Below, piece by piece: positions 11,161 through 22,370 of a DNA stretch of 45,927 nucleotides. Each line of letters begins with the position of its first letter. The first letter of the stretch is position 1. Source of the DNA: Elysia marginata (taxonomy: Eukaryota > Mollusca > Gastropoda > Plakobranchidae). The translations under genes were made by a program, and so were the position numbers. Below the pieces are notes generated by a model. The model saw only the letters and a program-made list of their open reading frames with translations, did not search any database and was not told the DNA's origin. The stretch is from contig BMAT01006665.1 in assembly GCA_019649035.1 (NCBI GenBank), positions 277,701 to 323,627 on the forward strand, read 5' to 3'.

Positions 11161-11668
11161 ACATTATTTTATGTTTACACTTGGACCATCGATAAGTTGA
11201 ACTTATTAGTTTAATTCTTTTAGTTTTGTAAATTCTCAGTAGGCCTACTATAGTATTTAGTTCAGAATTATTAGTTAGGTAAGTTGATAGACAGTTGAGT
11301 AGCTTAGTAGATTAGTTTTGTAGTTGTTATTGTAGAGTTTCTATTATCCCTGAAATCTTTCACGTTTTTTTTTCTTTTTTTGTCTTGTATTCTTTATTCT
11401 TTTGGTTGGATATTATAGTTTATACATGTTATTCAGTTACTTCTTGGAATGTTGAGTTGGTTATTTCTGCGGATTTCATAGTCTTTTATGTTTAGCTAAG
11501 AAACTAGGGCCTTTCTTAACAATTCGCATAAAAAATTAGACGGTGTGTTTGAGTCCGTTTACTAGCCGAGATGTAAACAAATTGACTGCATTCGAAACCA
11601 GTTAAAGATATAAAAATAGCAAAGTTGGGTTCAAAAGCTACACACCGTGTTCAACAAAGCAATGTAGA

Positions 11669-11688
11669 GGTCTAGACGGGTCTAGACC
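11669..11688. repeat. Near-perfect palindrome GGTCTAGAC/GTCTAGACC
   Basis: GGTCTAGACGGGTCTAGACC is an almost perfect 20-bp palindrome and could form a cruciform. It lies about 130 bp before the CTCGAG cluster. Confidence 0.8.
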
Positions 11689-11820
11689 AAGCCCAAAAAT
11701 CCATTAGCTTGCCCAGATAGAAATCAAGATTCAGAATCTAGATATTTAGATATTACTCAGGTCTAGATTTCAATCTGTCTCGGGTCCCCTAAAGATCGAT
11801 CTCACGGTAAGCCTGGGCCC

Positions 11821-12302
11821 AACTCGAGTCCAGCCTCGAGTCAAACTGTTCTAGTTAGGCAAAGCAGACTCGAGTCAAACTGGTCTTAACTCGAGTTGTG
11901 CGTCTAGAACTGCTTGCTAACTGCCTTCTAATCTAAGTTTCATGAGATCTTAACCATGATGAATGGGGAGCGCGGTTACCTCCTATTTCCCGCGCTAACT
12001 CGAGCTCACCACGTCTAAAAATTTAATTCCCAACTCGAGTTATCAAACGTTTCGAAGCGTAGGTGGTTAGACCCAGAGAGCCGGTGGTGTTCAAATATCT
12101 CACAGTCATGATAGCTAATTGCTTTATTGAGCTGAGCTCGACGCGGCGTAGATTCGATCCCATCATATCTATTTATGAAATTCCCAGCTCTAACGACTCG
12201 AGGAACTTCGAGGCAGCTTCCGCTTACACTTTTTACTGCTATTGTTGCAGTAAAAGAGCTTAGGAGACGTCAATGTAGCTGGAATCGGTCTAAACTCGAG
12301 TT
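11821..12302. repeat. Cluster of eight CTCGAG palindromes
   Basis: CTCGAG occurs at 11823, 11835, 11869, 11890, 11999, 12034, 12197 and 12295, eight times in about 480 bp. Random expectation at this composition is about 0.1. Three sites extend to the 10-bp palindrome AACTCGAGTT (11888, 12032, 12293) and one to GACTCGAGTC (11867). Two lie in a short direct repeat, CTCGAGTCAAACTG (11835 and 11869), but most have unrelated flanks. That makes simple tandem duplication an incomplete explanation. The function is unknown. Confidence 0.9.
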
Positions 12303-13493
12303 GTGATGCGGAAACTTTGCATTGACTGTGGTTGTCTCTATTGCTTACAGAATGAAAAATTATAGATTAGTCTACAACTTACGCTCTTTTTCTGGTTTGT
12401 TCTCGTACTTGCCTCGTAGCACATGTCAATGGGGCTGTTTTATGATGATCTTCTCTAGTGTGTAAAATTCAATAGGTGGACCTTTCAACGAACTCTTCTC
12501 TGGGGATGTGTAGTTTAACAGAACATTTCTATTTCCAGTGCTGAATACTAACTGAAAAACTACCCAGCGTAAAATGGGAATTGTTCTGACGAGTTCATGC
12601 CACAGCTCCATACGTGTGCTGACTTTGTTTCGAAATATATTTTCAAGAAATCACAAAATAAAATGGGATTAGTGATTACTCGCTCCCTCTGGAGTACAAT
12701 ATTTTAGAAATTATGCGATAAATTCGTAGTAAAGATACATTTTCAAATGTTCCGTTGTTTTTGTTGTACTTTTTTTTAGTTTTAGATATTCAATTCGTTA
12801 TAAAACTAAGATGCATAATTATCTAAATAAGATACTTAGTTCTAGATAACCATAAACACTTCAGTATTTTTGGGATGGTGGGGGTGTCTCCCAGAGAATC
12901 GACACATTTCTGTTCAAGCTGTGATCTCATCTCCTACAAAAGTAATTTTTAGCATAGTCGATTCAAATTGAAGTACGAAACGAGTGGTCTTAGCCCAAAT
13001 TCAACCTAAACAATTTTTGTTCTTTTGACGAGTTTTCATGACAACTTCAATTGTTGTAAATCTACCACGCAAATAAAGTTTTATTGACTAATAAATTTAT
13101 AAATAAATTTGTTGATTTTTTAATTTACCATAACTATGTGTCGACGACTTTAACTTGCTAAGTCGTCTTTGCGTCCTTTACATGAGGGAGAAAAAAAGCA
13201 TTCAGTGTCGGGCAAGCAGCACTGTATCTTTTATAGTCAATCGGATATAATTTTGCAGTTAAAATTCACGGTGGATACAAAGAAAATATTGGGGGGGGGG
13301 GTAATTTTTCATAGTTATGTCTCCAGTCCATTTTAATAGTTCGTTTGGCCTTTATGCGCGGGTTCGACTGGGGACCTTAACCTCATCACGTGTCTTCTAG
13401 ACAGGTCATTGGAGCATCGGCCTCTGACTGAATATAAAGAGGTTTGGGCTGTCCGTGTAATACTTTCTGCATGGCTTTTTTATAATCATGCAG
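12303..13493. other. Non-coding stretch with a poly-G run
   Basis: No gene recognised. An 11-base G run lies at 13291-13301. A GGGTTCGACTGG string near 13370 looks superficially like a tRNA B box but has no cloverleaf around it. Confidence 0.5.
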
Positions 13494-13718
13494 GTCAGCA
13501 AAAAAATTGCACAGACGCGGACAGAAGAAAAAGAAGTGTAAGTATAAAGGCAGGAATATTTCTAAGGATTCCGAATGCAAAACACATGAAAGCGCAGTGA
13601 TCAAAATAATTATCTGAAATCTTTAATGGGCCTTAAATTTATTTTTTCACTTTTGTAAGTAGGATGAATCTTGACATTTGGTTGAATTCGTCATACCATT
13701 CAAAATACATTTTTTTAG

Positions 13719-13942
13719 GTGAAGGCACACATAGTTGCCATTTTAATCATGGACATAGTCTAGCAAAGATAGCCATAAACCACTACAAAAAGGATGGCTC
13801 TGAAGTGTTTAGTAAGCTTTCTGTAGTGCAAAAAAGGTTGACAGTTTATGATGAGGTGTGGCGAGGTCAATTTGAGGGGAAGATGTCTGGACACCGGACA
13901 ATGTCTACAGGCTCAGCTGCTGCAGTCAGCAACGTGCACTAA
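13719..13942 (+). CDS. Candidate terminal exon of an unknown host gene
   Basis: A frame entered after a plausible splice acceptor (T-rich tract and TTTTTTAG ending at 13718) runs 74 codons to a TAA (13940-13942). It has mixed, protein-like composition: SCHFNHGHSLAKIAINHY, KKDGSEVFSKLSVVQKRL, TVYDEVWRGQFEGKMSGH. I do not recognise the family. A possible small upstream exon lies at 13494-13535, after acceptor ATAATCATGCAG and before a GTGTAAGT donor. Joined with the donor at 13536, the reading frame is continuous. An AATAAA occurs downstream at 14171-14176. There is no other evidence of a gene, and an old mobile element could give the same picture. Confidence 0.3.
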
Positions 13943-15110
13943 AGTAACCAAGACCGGACTTTCCCAAACCGCAAAGATATGAGATCAGCAAGTTTGTCAC
14001 AGACAGGTGCACACGCGAAACGCTGACTAGAAAGTAAGATAAAAAAAATAGAAGGCCGTTGCCCTCACATGAATGAAGGAACCCTTAAAGATTTCCTCTA
14101 CCTAAGAGAGTTGTTATTTTAAACTTTTTTTAAAAGAAAGGTCACCTAATAATTCTTTTTTTTTTTGTTAAATAAAAAAACATACTTTATTTTTTTAGTG
14201 TGCAAATAATGAATTTAAGTTTTTTTTCCTCTTGTTCTTTTCATTAAAGTAACAGTTCCTTTTTATCTTAACATCTTTGGATCCTGATTTTATAATACTA
14301 ATATTAATCCTGTGTAAAAATAATAAAAAAATTTTTTACAACCGCTGGGAGTTTGGAAGCTGTGAAAAAAGGATTTTGTGTTGATAAGTAGGATAATGCA
14401 TCATTCCAGAAACATGCACCAAAATCTGGTCATTTTGAGTCAAATTGTGGCGCATTTCTTTTCTTTTGTTAGTGGGGTTGTTGTTTTTGGGGGTTTTTTT
14501 TTGCTATATACGCAAGGCTCCCCAAAAAGTTAATGTTTTTAGGCCATGATCAGCAGTATAACTAATCTGGGCCAGCCTTGCTCTGTATTTATATAGTCTT
14601 CGGGTCGTTCGTGAAGCTTAGATCTTCTATCAATACTGTCTTTTGCGATAATCTGCAAACGTGGCAGCAAAAAACTCAAGATTTAGGGCCAAAAGAGAAG
14701 ATTGAAGAAAGAGAGACAGACAGAAGTGTATAAATAGAGATGTAAGACAGAGTAAAATTGAAAAATATAGAGAGAAAGGGAGGCATGGAGAGACAGAGAT
14801 AGAGGGGGAAGTTATAGAACTAAAAGTGGACCAGAATAAAAAAGAGGATACACACTGTTGTACTCATAGTAAAATTTTTTTTTTAAAATGAAGAGAAAGC
14901 GTTGAGAAGAAACTCATAGACAGAATTAGACAGGCAAAAAGAAACTCAGTAAGCCTACGAAAAGAAGAACACAAGTTTATTATCTATAGATTTATCAGTA
15001 CAGCGAGATTTTAAGAACAAAAGAAAGGGAGGGGAAGTTTTTTTTGGAGCTTAGTCTATTATTATATTAAACATGAGAAATCGTGGGCACTTTACTAGTA
15101 AAATAGATAC
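13943..15110. other. Non-coding stretch with a purine-rich tract
   Basis: No gene recognised. The plus strand is strongly purine-biased at about 14690-14830 (GAGAGACAGACAG, GAGAGAAAGGGAGG) and again at 14880-14950. Such asymmetric tracts are common degenerate GA microsatellites. Confidence 0.55.
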
Positions 15111-15149
15111 AATAATAAAAATAATAATAATAATAATAATAATAATAAT

Positions 15150-15187
<38 letters not shown>

Positions 15188-15190
15188 TAT

Positions 15191-15224
<34 letters not shown>

Positions 15225-15231
15225 AATAAAA
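15111..15231. repeat. (TAA)n microsatellite
   Basis: About 120 bp of nearly uninterrupted AAT/TAA units, with substitutions at about 15151 and 15185-15203. Any open frame through it (poly-Ile) is an artefact. Confidence 0.95.
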
Positions 15232-15489
15232 CAAGAATCTTTTACTTTGGTACGGTATAGTAGTAGTTACTGTAGTCCCTTTCAGCGAAAAATCTTCGTC
15301 GTCTACAATGCCGGTAACTATTTAGTTTCTGTTTCTCATCGAATTTTTTTCAATTTGCCGAGTCAGTCGCCTAAATTTGCTTATCTGTGTAGATTCTTTT
15401 CAATTGAACAAAGAAAAAGACAAGTGTTAAATTTAAAATTGCTCATTCAGCGTAGCCACACAAAACTAGACATTTACCAAAATGCAACA

Positions 15490-15990
15490 GAGGAATCGAG
15501 GAAATAATGGGAAAATCACATTGCAACAGGTGGAAGTATAAGAACTAATACAACCCAACCTCTTCCTATCTTCACAACCTTAAGGGGAAATCACTGGGTG
15601 GTAACCAACCGACTTCGGACAATACATACAAAGACGGCTTATAAAATAATGTACAAGTGGAAACTGAAAGGCTTTTCAATGTGTCAACGATGAAGCAAGG
15701 CCCATAGGCCAACAGATCACATTGTCACTGCCCAGTTACGAAACTAGGTGATGGATATGAAACAGTCCATAATGCTGATGGAGACCTGGTAGCCTAGATC
15801 AACAAATATAATCTGGAGGTGCAGCCATATGAATCTACTTACTACCAAAATGTGAGCGATTTGCATCGTGTATGGCAGCTCACCTACGACGAAAACCAAG
15901 CGCTTCTGCAATAGAGACTGTTGTGCTTTAGTTTAAATCTGTTAAAAGTTCACTATTGTTAAGTTATAGAATTTAAATAAACGAATAAAG
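15490..15990 (+). pseudogene. 3' end of a non-LTR retrotransposon (degenerate)
   Basis: Around 15590-15670 the sequence reads NHWVVTNRLRT then YKIMYKWKLKG. After stops and a frameshift, about 15705-15810 reads TDHIV, then CPVTKLGDGYETVHNADG and INKYNLEV. This matches the C-terminal zinc-knuckle and tail region of some animal LINE polyproteins (pattern NRLRT ... W.L ... HIV..CP.TK..GG...LH.A...A..W). The usual cysteine cluster is damaged. The stretch ends in AATAAACGAATAAAGAAGAAG (15977-15997), a possible polyadenylation signal plus simple tail. No RT domain is attached on the left, where the TAA microsatellite and unrelated sequence lie. Confidence 0.55.
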
Positions 15991-15997
15991 AAGAAGG

Positions 15998-17270
15998 CTC
16001 AAAACGTGCACGATTGGTTTTAAAACTCAAATGGATAAGAGAAAAGAGATTTCAGACGATGTACAAAAATTTTAGCAAAACCTGTAAAGAGATAACATAG
16101 AGATTGCCAAAGAAGCTCGGATTATTTTACGTGAAACATGTCACACCACTGCTACTGCTAATCTGATACCGCCATTACTAAATTTCTACAGTCATTGTTC
16201 TTGTCGGCATTAGAAATGTTTTGTTCAAGTGCAAAATAAATGCTATTTTTTACTAGCTATTCTCAGTATGTATGAAAATGCAACTTTGTAACCATAGGGC
16301 ACGAAGTGTGGCTATATTATATAACGGTTTCTAACATATTAGACCCCTAGAGTTGATCTCTATAGCGTATGAGTTGGTTATTCCACCTCCCACCATCTTC
16401 TACCAACAAACACACACACATACACTTTGGCTTTTCATCTAAATGTTCTGATTTACAGGTTAGCAGATATAGAAAGAAGCAATTGATTTTATTTTGAATC
16501 AAAGGAAACCAATAAACTCTAATGCAGGGTTTGTTTTTAAAACGATGAGCCCCTATATTAAAATTAAATCAAAGTGTTTGAAGTTTTACTTGTAAACGTC
16601 ACAATGAGAAGTTGGCATGCATTAAGGGATTGCACGGACAATTTGCATGAGCATTTTATAAACCTAGTGAGCCAGTTTTAATATCTTTAAAACATTTGTT
16701 TAATAATTTGGATTTTATAAAGTCACGACTAACATCTTCAGAATTCAAAGAGCATTGCAAACTTCTTGCTTGTTTTCGCTGGCATTGTTTCTTTTCCTGT
16801 TGCTTTTTATATGAATGCTGTCTTTGTCGTAATGTTTCTTTGAAACGTGCATTTTCGTGAGTTTCTCTCTTTATTTGTCTCTGGTTTCAAACTGTTCAAG
16901 GACAGTTTTTAATCTTCATCCCTGGTGATCAGTGTGACTAGATCTAGAAGGACTTAATTTTGCTACAGGATGTTATAAACGCTGCTGCCAAGATTTGTCA
17001 GAGAATAGCGAGGTCATGGTCAAATCAGGCTAACATAACAAGAAAAACAGTGGGCTTTGTGACCATCTAAAAGTAGCAGATAAAATTCAATAAACGCAGA
17101 CTGACTTAATTCAATTCAATCCAATTCAAGTTGATTCAGTCTTTACATAGTTACATTAGTAAATGTACTGAAAAAAAGATTAATGCTCAGTCCGGCTGAT
17201 ACTAAGGAGTATGATAGTTAAGTACACTAATTGTATCAATATTAAAGAAAAGAAAAGCAATAACTCACGC
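15998..17270. other. Non-coding stretch
   Basis: No gene or recognised element. A TTCAATTCAATCC tract lies at about 17109-17125, and an AGATCTAGA occurs near 16939. Confidence 0.5.
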
Positions 17271-17279
17271 ACTCTCTCT

Positions 17280-17327
<48 letters not shown>

Positions 17328-17347
17328 TTCCCTCCCTCTCTCTTTCT
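17271..17347. repeat. (CT)n microsatellite
   Basis: An almost pure CT tract, perfect at 17283-17321, with a degenerate pyrimidine continuation to 17347. A 10-base C run follows at 17426-17435. The mirror-symmetric polypyrimidine tract is a candidate for triplex structure. Confidence 0.95.
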
Positions 17348-20300
17348 GTATATCATTTTCACTCATCCGTCCTAACGAAGAGGAATAACATGGACCCCTC
17401 TTAATCCATCCCGCTCAACAAAACACCCCCCCCCCTTTCCTTAAGTGTGCTCTTTATTTTCAAACCGAGACAATTAAAATAATCTGTTAGGTCTAGTACC
17501 ATTGGAATTCTTTCTACGGATGTGGGGAAAAAGCTATCGATATTTGACAAATCGTGTTTTTGCTTTGACTGCCTTTGGTCTTCGCCCGTGGCTTAAAATA
17601 TCAAAATACTTCCTTGCTGGATGTGTGCCATCCTTCAAGCTCTTTTCTGTTTGGGCTGACATGATTTCGACATATAAACTTTCAAGCGATAATAGATTGA
17701 CTCCAAAGTTCAATTAATTTTTGTGTGTTTATACTTTATGACAATTAAGTTTAGTCTCTTACTGTTTTAATATTCATTTTGTCGTTCTATCAACCCAAAT
17801 GATAATCGGTTGAGTTTCGAATGTCTGTCTGGTGGAATCACGCAACATTCAAAAGATTGGCAAAGTAAAAAAAATTAGTCAGTTGTTATTTAACTACGAT
17901 TGTTTGGAACAGTTCACAGATCTTCATCGTGCTATCTTTAACTGTCTATTGTCAACCCAATAAAGGAAGACCGATGAGAATCGGTGTTCTAGTTGTTATA
18001 TTAAGTCCAAACCTTAAGAATTATATAAGCATCTTAAAACCGGTTAAGCATTTTCTGTTTTTCCTTCGGAGAGTGATCTTTGTCTTGTAAAAACATTGTT
18101 TCTTTCACATAAGACCGATAAATATTGATTGTAATACTCAACAAGTTAAAATTATTTCCTAGTCACAAAGCCAGTTGTTGATATGTAAGTAATATAGTGT
18201 ATATATATACAGAACCACAATATTATCAAGTAGATATTATGTTGGTATGAATAGCTTTGTAACGATCATATAGGAGAAGGCATGTATTTGAACACTGCTC
18301 CAAAGGAGTGTTGGTATTGCCAAGCAATCCTACGGGAGATTTCTAACTAAAAAAGATTTTAAAACAGTTTGAAACACTGCAATGGTTGCACTCTTTTGAT
18401 CTAGGGTGGCAAATTAGTTAAGTAGCCAACATTAATGGCGTTGACGTGCTGAAAAAGTTGTAGACAATGAGCTTTACTCATGCATATGTTTAGTTAATTT
18501 AGTTATCAAACGCTTCATGGGTCGAATTTCCGCATAATAACCTTGTATTGGGCCGGAAAACAAAAAGGATTAGATTATTTTTATTGTTGACCTTATATGT
18601 ATTGGGGTTAACGTTTCCATTTTATTCGCTCTTTGTTGATCTTTGACAGAGATACAACGAAATAGTAAACGATTATTTTACACAATATCATTGCTTTACT
18701 AATCTTGGGCTGTTAACCCAGTTATGCAAAAAGTCAACATAGTTTTTACAAATTAGTTTCTTGGATCATTGTTGTTTTTACTGTAGCAATGTGGCCGAAG
18801 ACAGATTATTTTGCTATGCATAAAAACAATTTTCTTAAGCAGGACGCACGAGTCGTATTGCGAGGTCTAAATAAAACTTATTTCAATCGAAAGACTGTAC
18901 TAATTATGGGTTTCATGCGATTACAGATTTAATTGAACTTATTAGATCTTTAGATGCTAATCTTTTGAAACTCTGAATACAAAGGATAGCTATTTAAGAT
19001 ATTCTTCACTGACCTTCGCCGATACTAGAACAATTTGGAAGCATATTAATCTTTATGACGTATGTAAAATTTGATCCTTAGATAAGTTTAAGAAATAAAA
19101 AGTCGAATAAAAAACATCCTCACCGATCACATTGTTTCCACAGATCTGTAAAACCAATCAAGAAACAGTAAAAGGTAGTTCTTCCCGATGTAAATCACAC
19201 AGCAAGGCCACAGCTTTGAACTCATAAAGCCTTCTCGTTTATTATGCAAATAACTCTATGGAAATATTAAGTAAGATTTATAGGTTCTGAAAAAAACTTT
19301 TAGTGTTCGTTAAGAATGAAACATTTCTTCGGTATTGTCTAAAAGGTCAATTCGACCCATTAGGCAAGTAAACAGTCTGAAATTTTATTTGTTAAAAATT
19401 GATACTTATAGCTTCACATTGTTCTTATTTTACTTGGACATGTAGTTGCATTTGTATTTGAAAGACTTCAAAAAAATTCATCAAAAAGACTAACAGATAC
19501 TTATGGATTTTATAAAATTGGAATGTAATAAGCATTTAATTAATTTTGTTCTCTCTAGCACGCTAATTTTTTTTAGGATGCCGGAATCTTTAACCTATAG
19601 GCTTTTTCAAGCTCACTTTAGTTTAATGGTTCACATAACAATTTGGCATGTAGGCTTGGTGCTCAGTGCATGACATAAGATTTAGCGAGTTGGATATTAT
19701 GTTTGTGGAAAAAGTCACCTCGACAAGGCTCTGGGAGACACTTCACTTAGCATATTTGGCAAAAGATCAGATAACTACACACAAATTGAGAAATAACTTC
19801 AGTGTTATTCTGTTCACGTACATCTATTAACTGTATATATAATATCGTGCTGGTGCAGCACGGGAACATTTGCAACAAAGAATTTTGTATCTACATTGTT
19901 TAGTTTTCTCCTAAATTAATAACAAGAATAATGAGTGAATAATCCGGAGCAATAAACTTATTTAACCGCTCTAGCCGTATATCATTTCTAGATTAATGTA
20001 TTTAATTCATATGAAGAGCCAAGAGAAAAGAAGAAGAATAGAATCAAACGTCAGGAGAAAGTCTAGAACAGTGAAATTGTTGTGTGAGTGAGAAAAAGCA
20101 GGAGGAGAAAGAGAGAGAGAAGTCCGCGTCTGACATAATGCCGGCAGTACAGCGATCTCTTCACTGTATTTAAGAGTATAGAAAAACTACACTGATAATT
20201 CCCTAAGAAAACTGTTTTTTATTTGTCTCCATCCGTCGCATTCCCAAACATCTAATTGTTGATGATCCCTTTCCCTCACCTCTCACACACACTCACAGTG

Positions 20301-20684
20301 TTATATCTCATTCTGTTTCTGCTATTTGAACAGATATAACTATCAGCTGGGAGTAAATTGCTTGACTATCATGTTATTATTTTCCGCGTGCAGGGTGCGA
20401 TGACATGATAAAATTCGCTGAAGCCTGCATTTTGAAAAAAACGGTCGAAATTATTTATAGGTCTTGGTAAATAGGCAAACGATAATTGGTCTTTCAACTT
20501 CAATGTGTCGATAAGTTGTAATCATCGTAAATGGCTACACATCAATCCCAACTAGAATCATAAGTTTTAGGGTTGCAATTGTATAGACGTTTATTTGGAA
20601 TAACTATGAAAAATTGGCAGTTGTCGTTGAGTTTGTTTTTTTTCGGGTTTTTATCCTTCTTTACATTTGTGTGAATAAATCTAG
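17348..20684. other. Long non-coding stretch, nothing recognised
   Basis: About 3.3 kb of AT-rich sequence with no recognisable protein, RNA or repeat on either strand. The short open frame at 17502-17717 has no family resemblance. A small GA-rich tract lies at 20086-20122. Confidence 0.5.
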
Positions 20685-20767
20685 ATCTTGAAATTAAAAT
20701 AAAGTAAAATCAAATCCTAGATCTACCATTTTACTTTTTATAGAACTAGATTGATCTGTAGATAAAA

Positions 20768-21544
20768 ATGCTCAGGCAACGCATTATTCCACGTGACCGT
20801 ACACCAAAACGCCAACGATTTTCTAAAAGGAGACGCGAAAATAATGTTGATAGTGAAGAAAGTGCAGAAAATCGCCAACCACCACCACCGCCGCAGTTAG
20901 CCAACGGCCAACCATTACCTCCGCTAGATAATGGCAATGGTCAACCACAACCAACATAGCCAGATATCGGTAAACCGTCGCCACAGCCAAATAACGGCCA
21001 AACACAACCAGACAACCACCATCAGACATCGCAGTTAAATGACGGCCATCCACCACCCTAGCCAACCAACGACTCACCTCAACAACAGTTGAAGTTAAGG
21101 CCTCTTCCAAAAACCATCATGTATGTGCCACAGAAATTTCGTAATGAATGCCACGTAGATGCGATGACAGTACAGTGTCAAAATTGCCAGGCATCTAAGT
21201 TTCCCAAAAAGAGCAAAGGAATGTGCTGTACAAACGGTAAGGTAAATTTGGCCGTGGTTCAAAGACATCTGAACTTAAAGTTTTGTTTAATGGACAGTCA
21301 GAGCAGGTCTTCCAACATGACTTTGCGGAGATTTCAGGCAGATCAGATGCTACCTGTTGCTCCTAATAGCGCAAGAGTCAACGTGGTAGACGCCTGCGTA
21401 AAGAAATCTCTTCTGTGGAACTCGGTGACTGTACACACGCTTAGTACCAACATGAGAGTAGCACTTCACGAAAATGTCGAAGACAAAATGTTTCCAGAGA
21501 CACTACTTCAAATTGGTGGTGGTATAGTACCCATAAATACATAG
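20768..21544 (+). pseudogene. Helitron zinc-finger plus helicase fragment, broken by two amber codons
   Basis: One reading frame from ATG 20768 to TAG 21542-21544 is interrupted only by TAG at 20957 and TAG at 21059. Residues 1-40 are very basic (PKRQRFSKRRR). A Pro/Gln/Asn-rich linker with repeated NGQ/NNG units follows. Then comes CHVDAMTVQCQNCQ with KGMCCTNGKVNL, the N-terminal zinc-binding motif of animal Helitron proteins. Directly after it the frame reads QMLPVAPNSARVNVVDAC, WNSVTVHTLSTNMRV and LLQIGGG, which is PIF1-like helicase sequence (family pattern G.FRQ.LPV ... AC...S.LW ... L..NMR ... LL.IG.G). The Rep domain between them has been lost. At both amber positions copy 1 has CAG (Gln), so each stop is a single C-to-T change. 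Confidence 0.85.
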
Positions 21545-21722
21545 CCAGACACCATCTCATCGACTGTACTAGGATACTTATTCTAGGATAAGCAAGATTA
21601 AAGTGAAAAGGTATTTTCCAACCTGACAGTAAACTGAAAAACTAAAAAACTCAGTTTGGTTTACACATAATAGCCATTCTGGCTATATATAATGGAATCG
21701 TAACCCATATATAGATAGAATT

Positions 21723-22285
21723 ATGATCGATAAACTCCCAGGACAGACATATACATACAACGCTATAAAGACTGCAGTGCTAGAGGAGCAAACTGTTGTC
21801 TATCCAGCCGAATTCTATAAAGATTTATGGCTTGCCATCCCACACACTCAGAATCGAAGTCGACCCCCACCCCCCACCCCCACCCCGTCATCTTTCTCCG
21901 GTCACTCCACCCACCAAAACTGATGAAAAGGAACAAGATACTTGGTAGTCAGCTACGGAAGAAATGTAGATGAAGTGAAAGTCGCAGTTGGCCCTTATGT
22001 AGAAGAAGGACACATTATCCCACATATTACACTCAGCCATCAGAAACATCATTGCCCTTCCAGTTGCAAAGAGAACAGTTCCCTCTCCAACCTTGCTTTC
22101 CCATGACGATAAACAAAGCTCAGGGCCAATCCCTCAAAATAGTTAGTTTACATCTCCATCAACCAAACCTCATGCATGGAATGCTCTATGTCGCTCTTTC
22201 TAGGACCGGAAATAGCAGGTCAATTTTTATCTACTCCGCTAACGCTTGCGGCAGAAATGTCTTCAAATTCAAGGAAATACTTTAA
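21723..22285 (+). pseudogene. Helitron PIF1-like helicase C-terminal pseudogene
   Basis: Three pieces in two frames. First is DKLPGQTYTYNAI ... YPAEFYKDLWLAIPHTQ (21726-21851), followed by a C-rich insertion and a stop at about 21921. Second is NVDEVKVAVGPYVEEGHIIP (about 21967-22026). After a frameshift near 22035 comes LPFQLQREQFPL, MTINKAQGQSLK and LYVALSRTG, ending at a TAA (22283-22285). The motifs MTINKAQGQSL and LYVALSR are superfamily 1 helicase motifs V and VI as found in PIF1/Helitron helicases. DNA unwinding would be the ancestral role. No ATPase (Walker) motif is present in this copy. Confidence 0.87.
21864..21886 (-). repeat. C-rich run, G-quadruplex candidate on the minus strand
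   Basis: Four C tracts of 4-6 bases separated by single A residues interrupt the helicase pseudogene. The minus strand is a canonical four-tract G-quadruplex motif. It was probably gained after the coding sequence lost function. Confidence 0.8.
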
Positions 22286-22370
22286 TGTGGGTACAGTGTT
22301 ATGTCAATATGTCTTCCAATTCTAGGTCTGTCTCTCATTCTTTTTCTATCCCTATTATTGTTCCATTTAT

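Larger units (their letters stand above)
20685..22370 (+). mobile_element. Helitron relic, copy 2 (internally deleted)
   Basis: Same family as 7023-7950, with matching left sequence, matching N-terminal coding segment and matching right block. The interior differs. Here the zinc-finger region is joined almost directly to helicase sequence from about motif III onward, so the HUH Rep domain and the helicase Walker A/B region are gone. About 1.7 kb remains of what is normally a 5-kb or larger autonomous Helitron. Exact termini are not fixed. Confidence 0.8.

Noticed and set aside
12140-12165. B-box-like GATTCGATCCC
   Set aside because: No A box or tRNA stems are present, so it is a single-motif coincidence.
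13361-13440. tRNA-like sequence with GGGTTCGACTGG
   Set aside because: Neither strand folds into a cloverleaf, and no A box lies at the right distance.
15073-15507. 144-codon frame starting in poly-Ile
   Set aside because: The first third is the (TAA)n microsatellite, and the remainder has no recognisable family.
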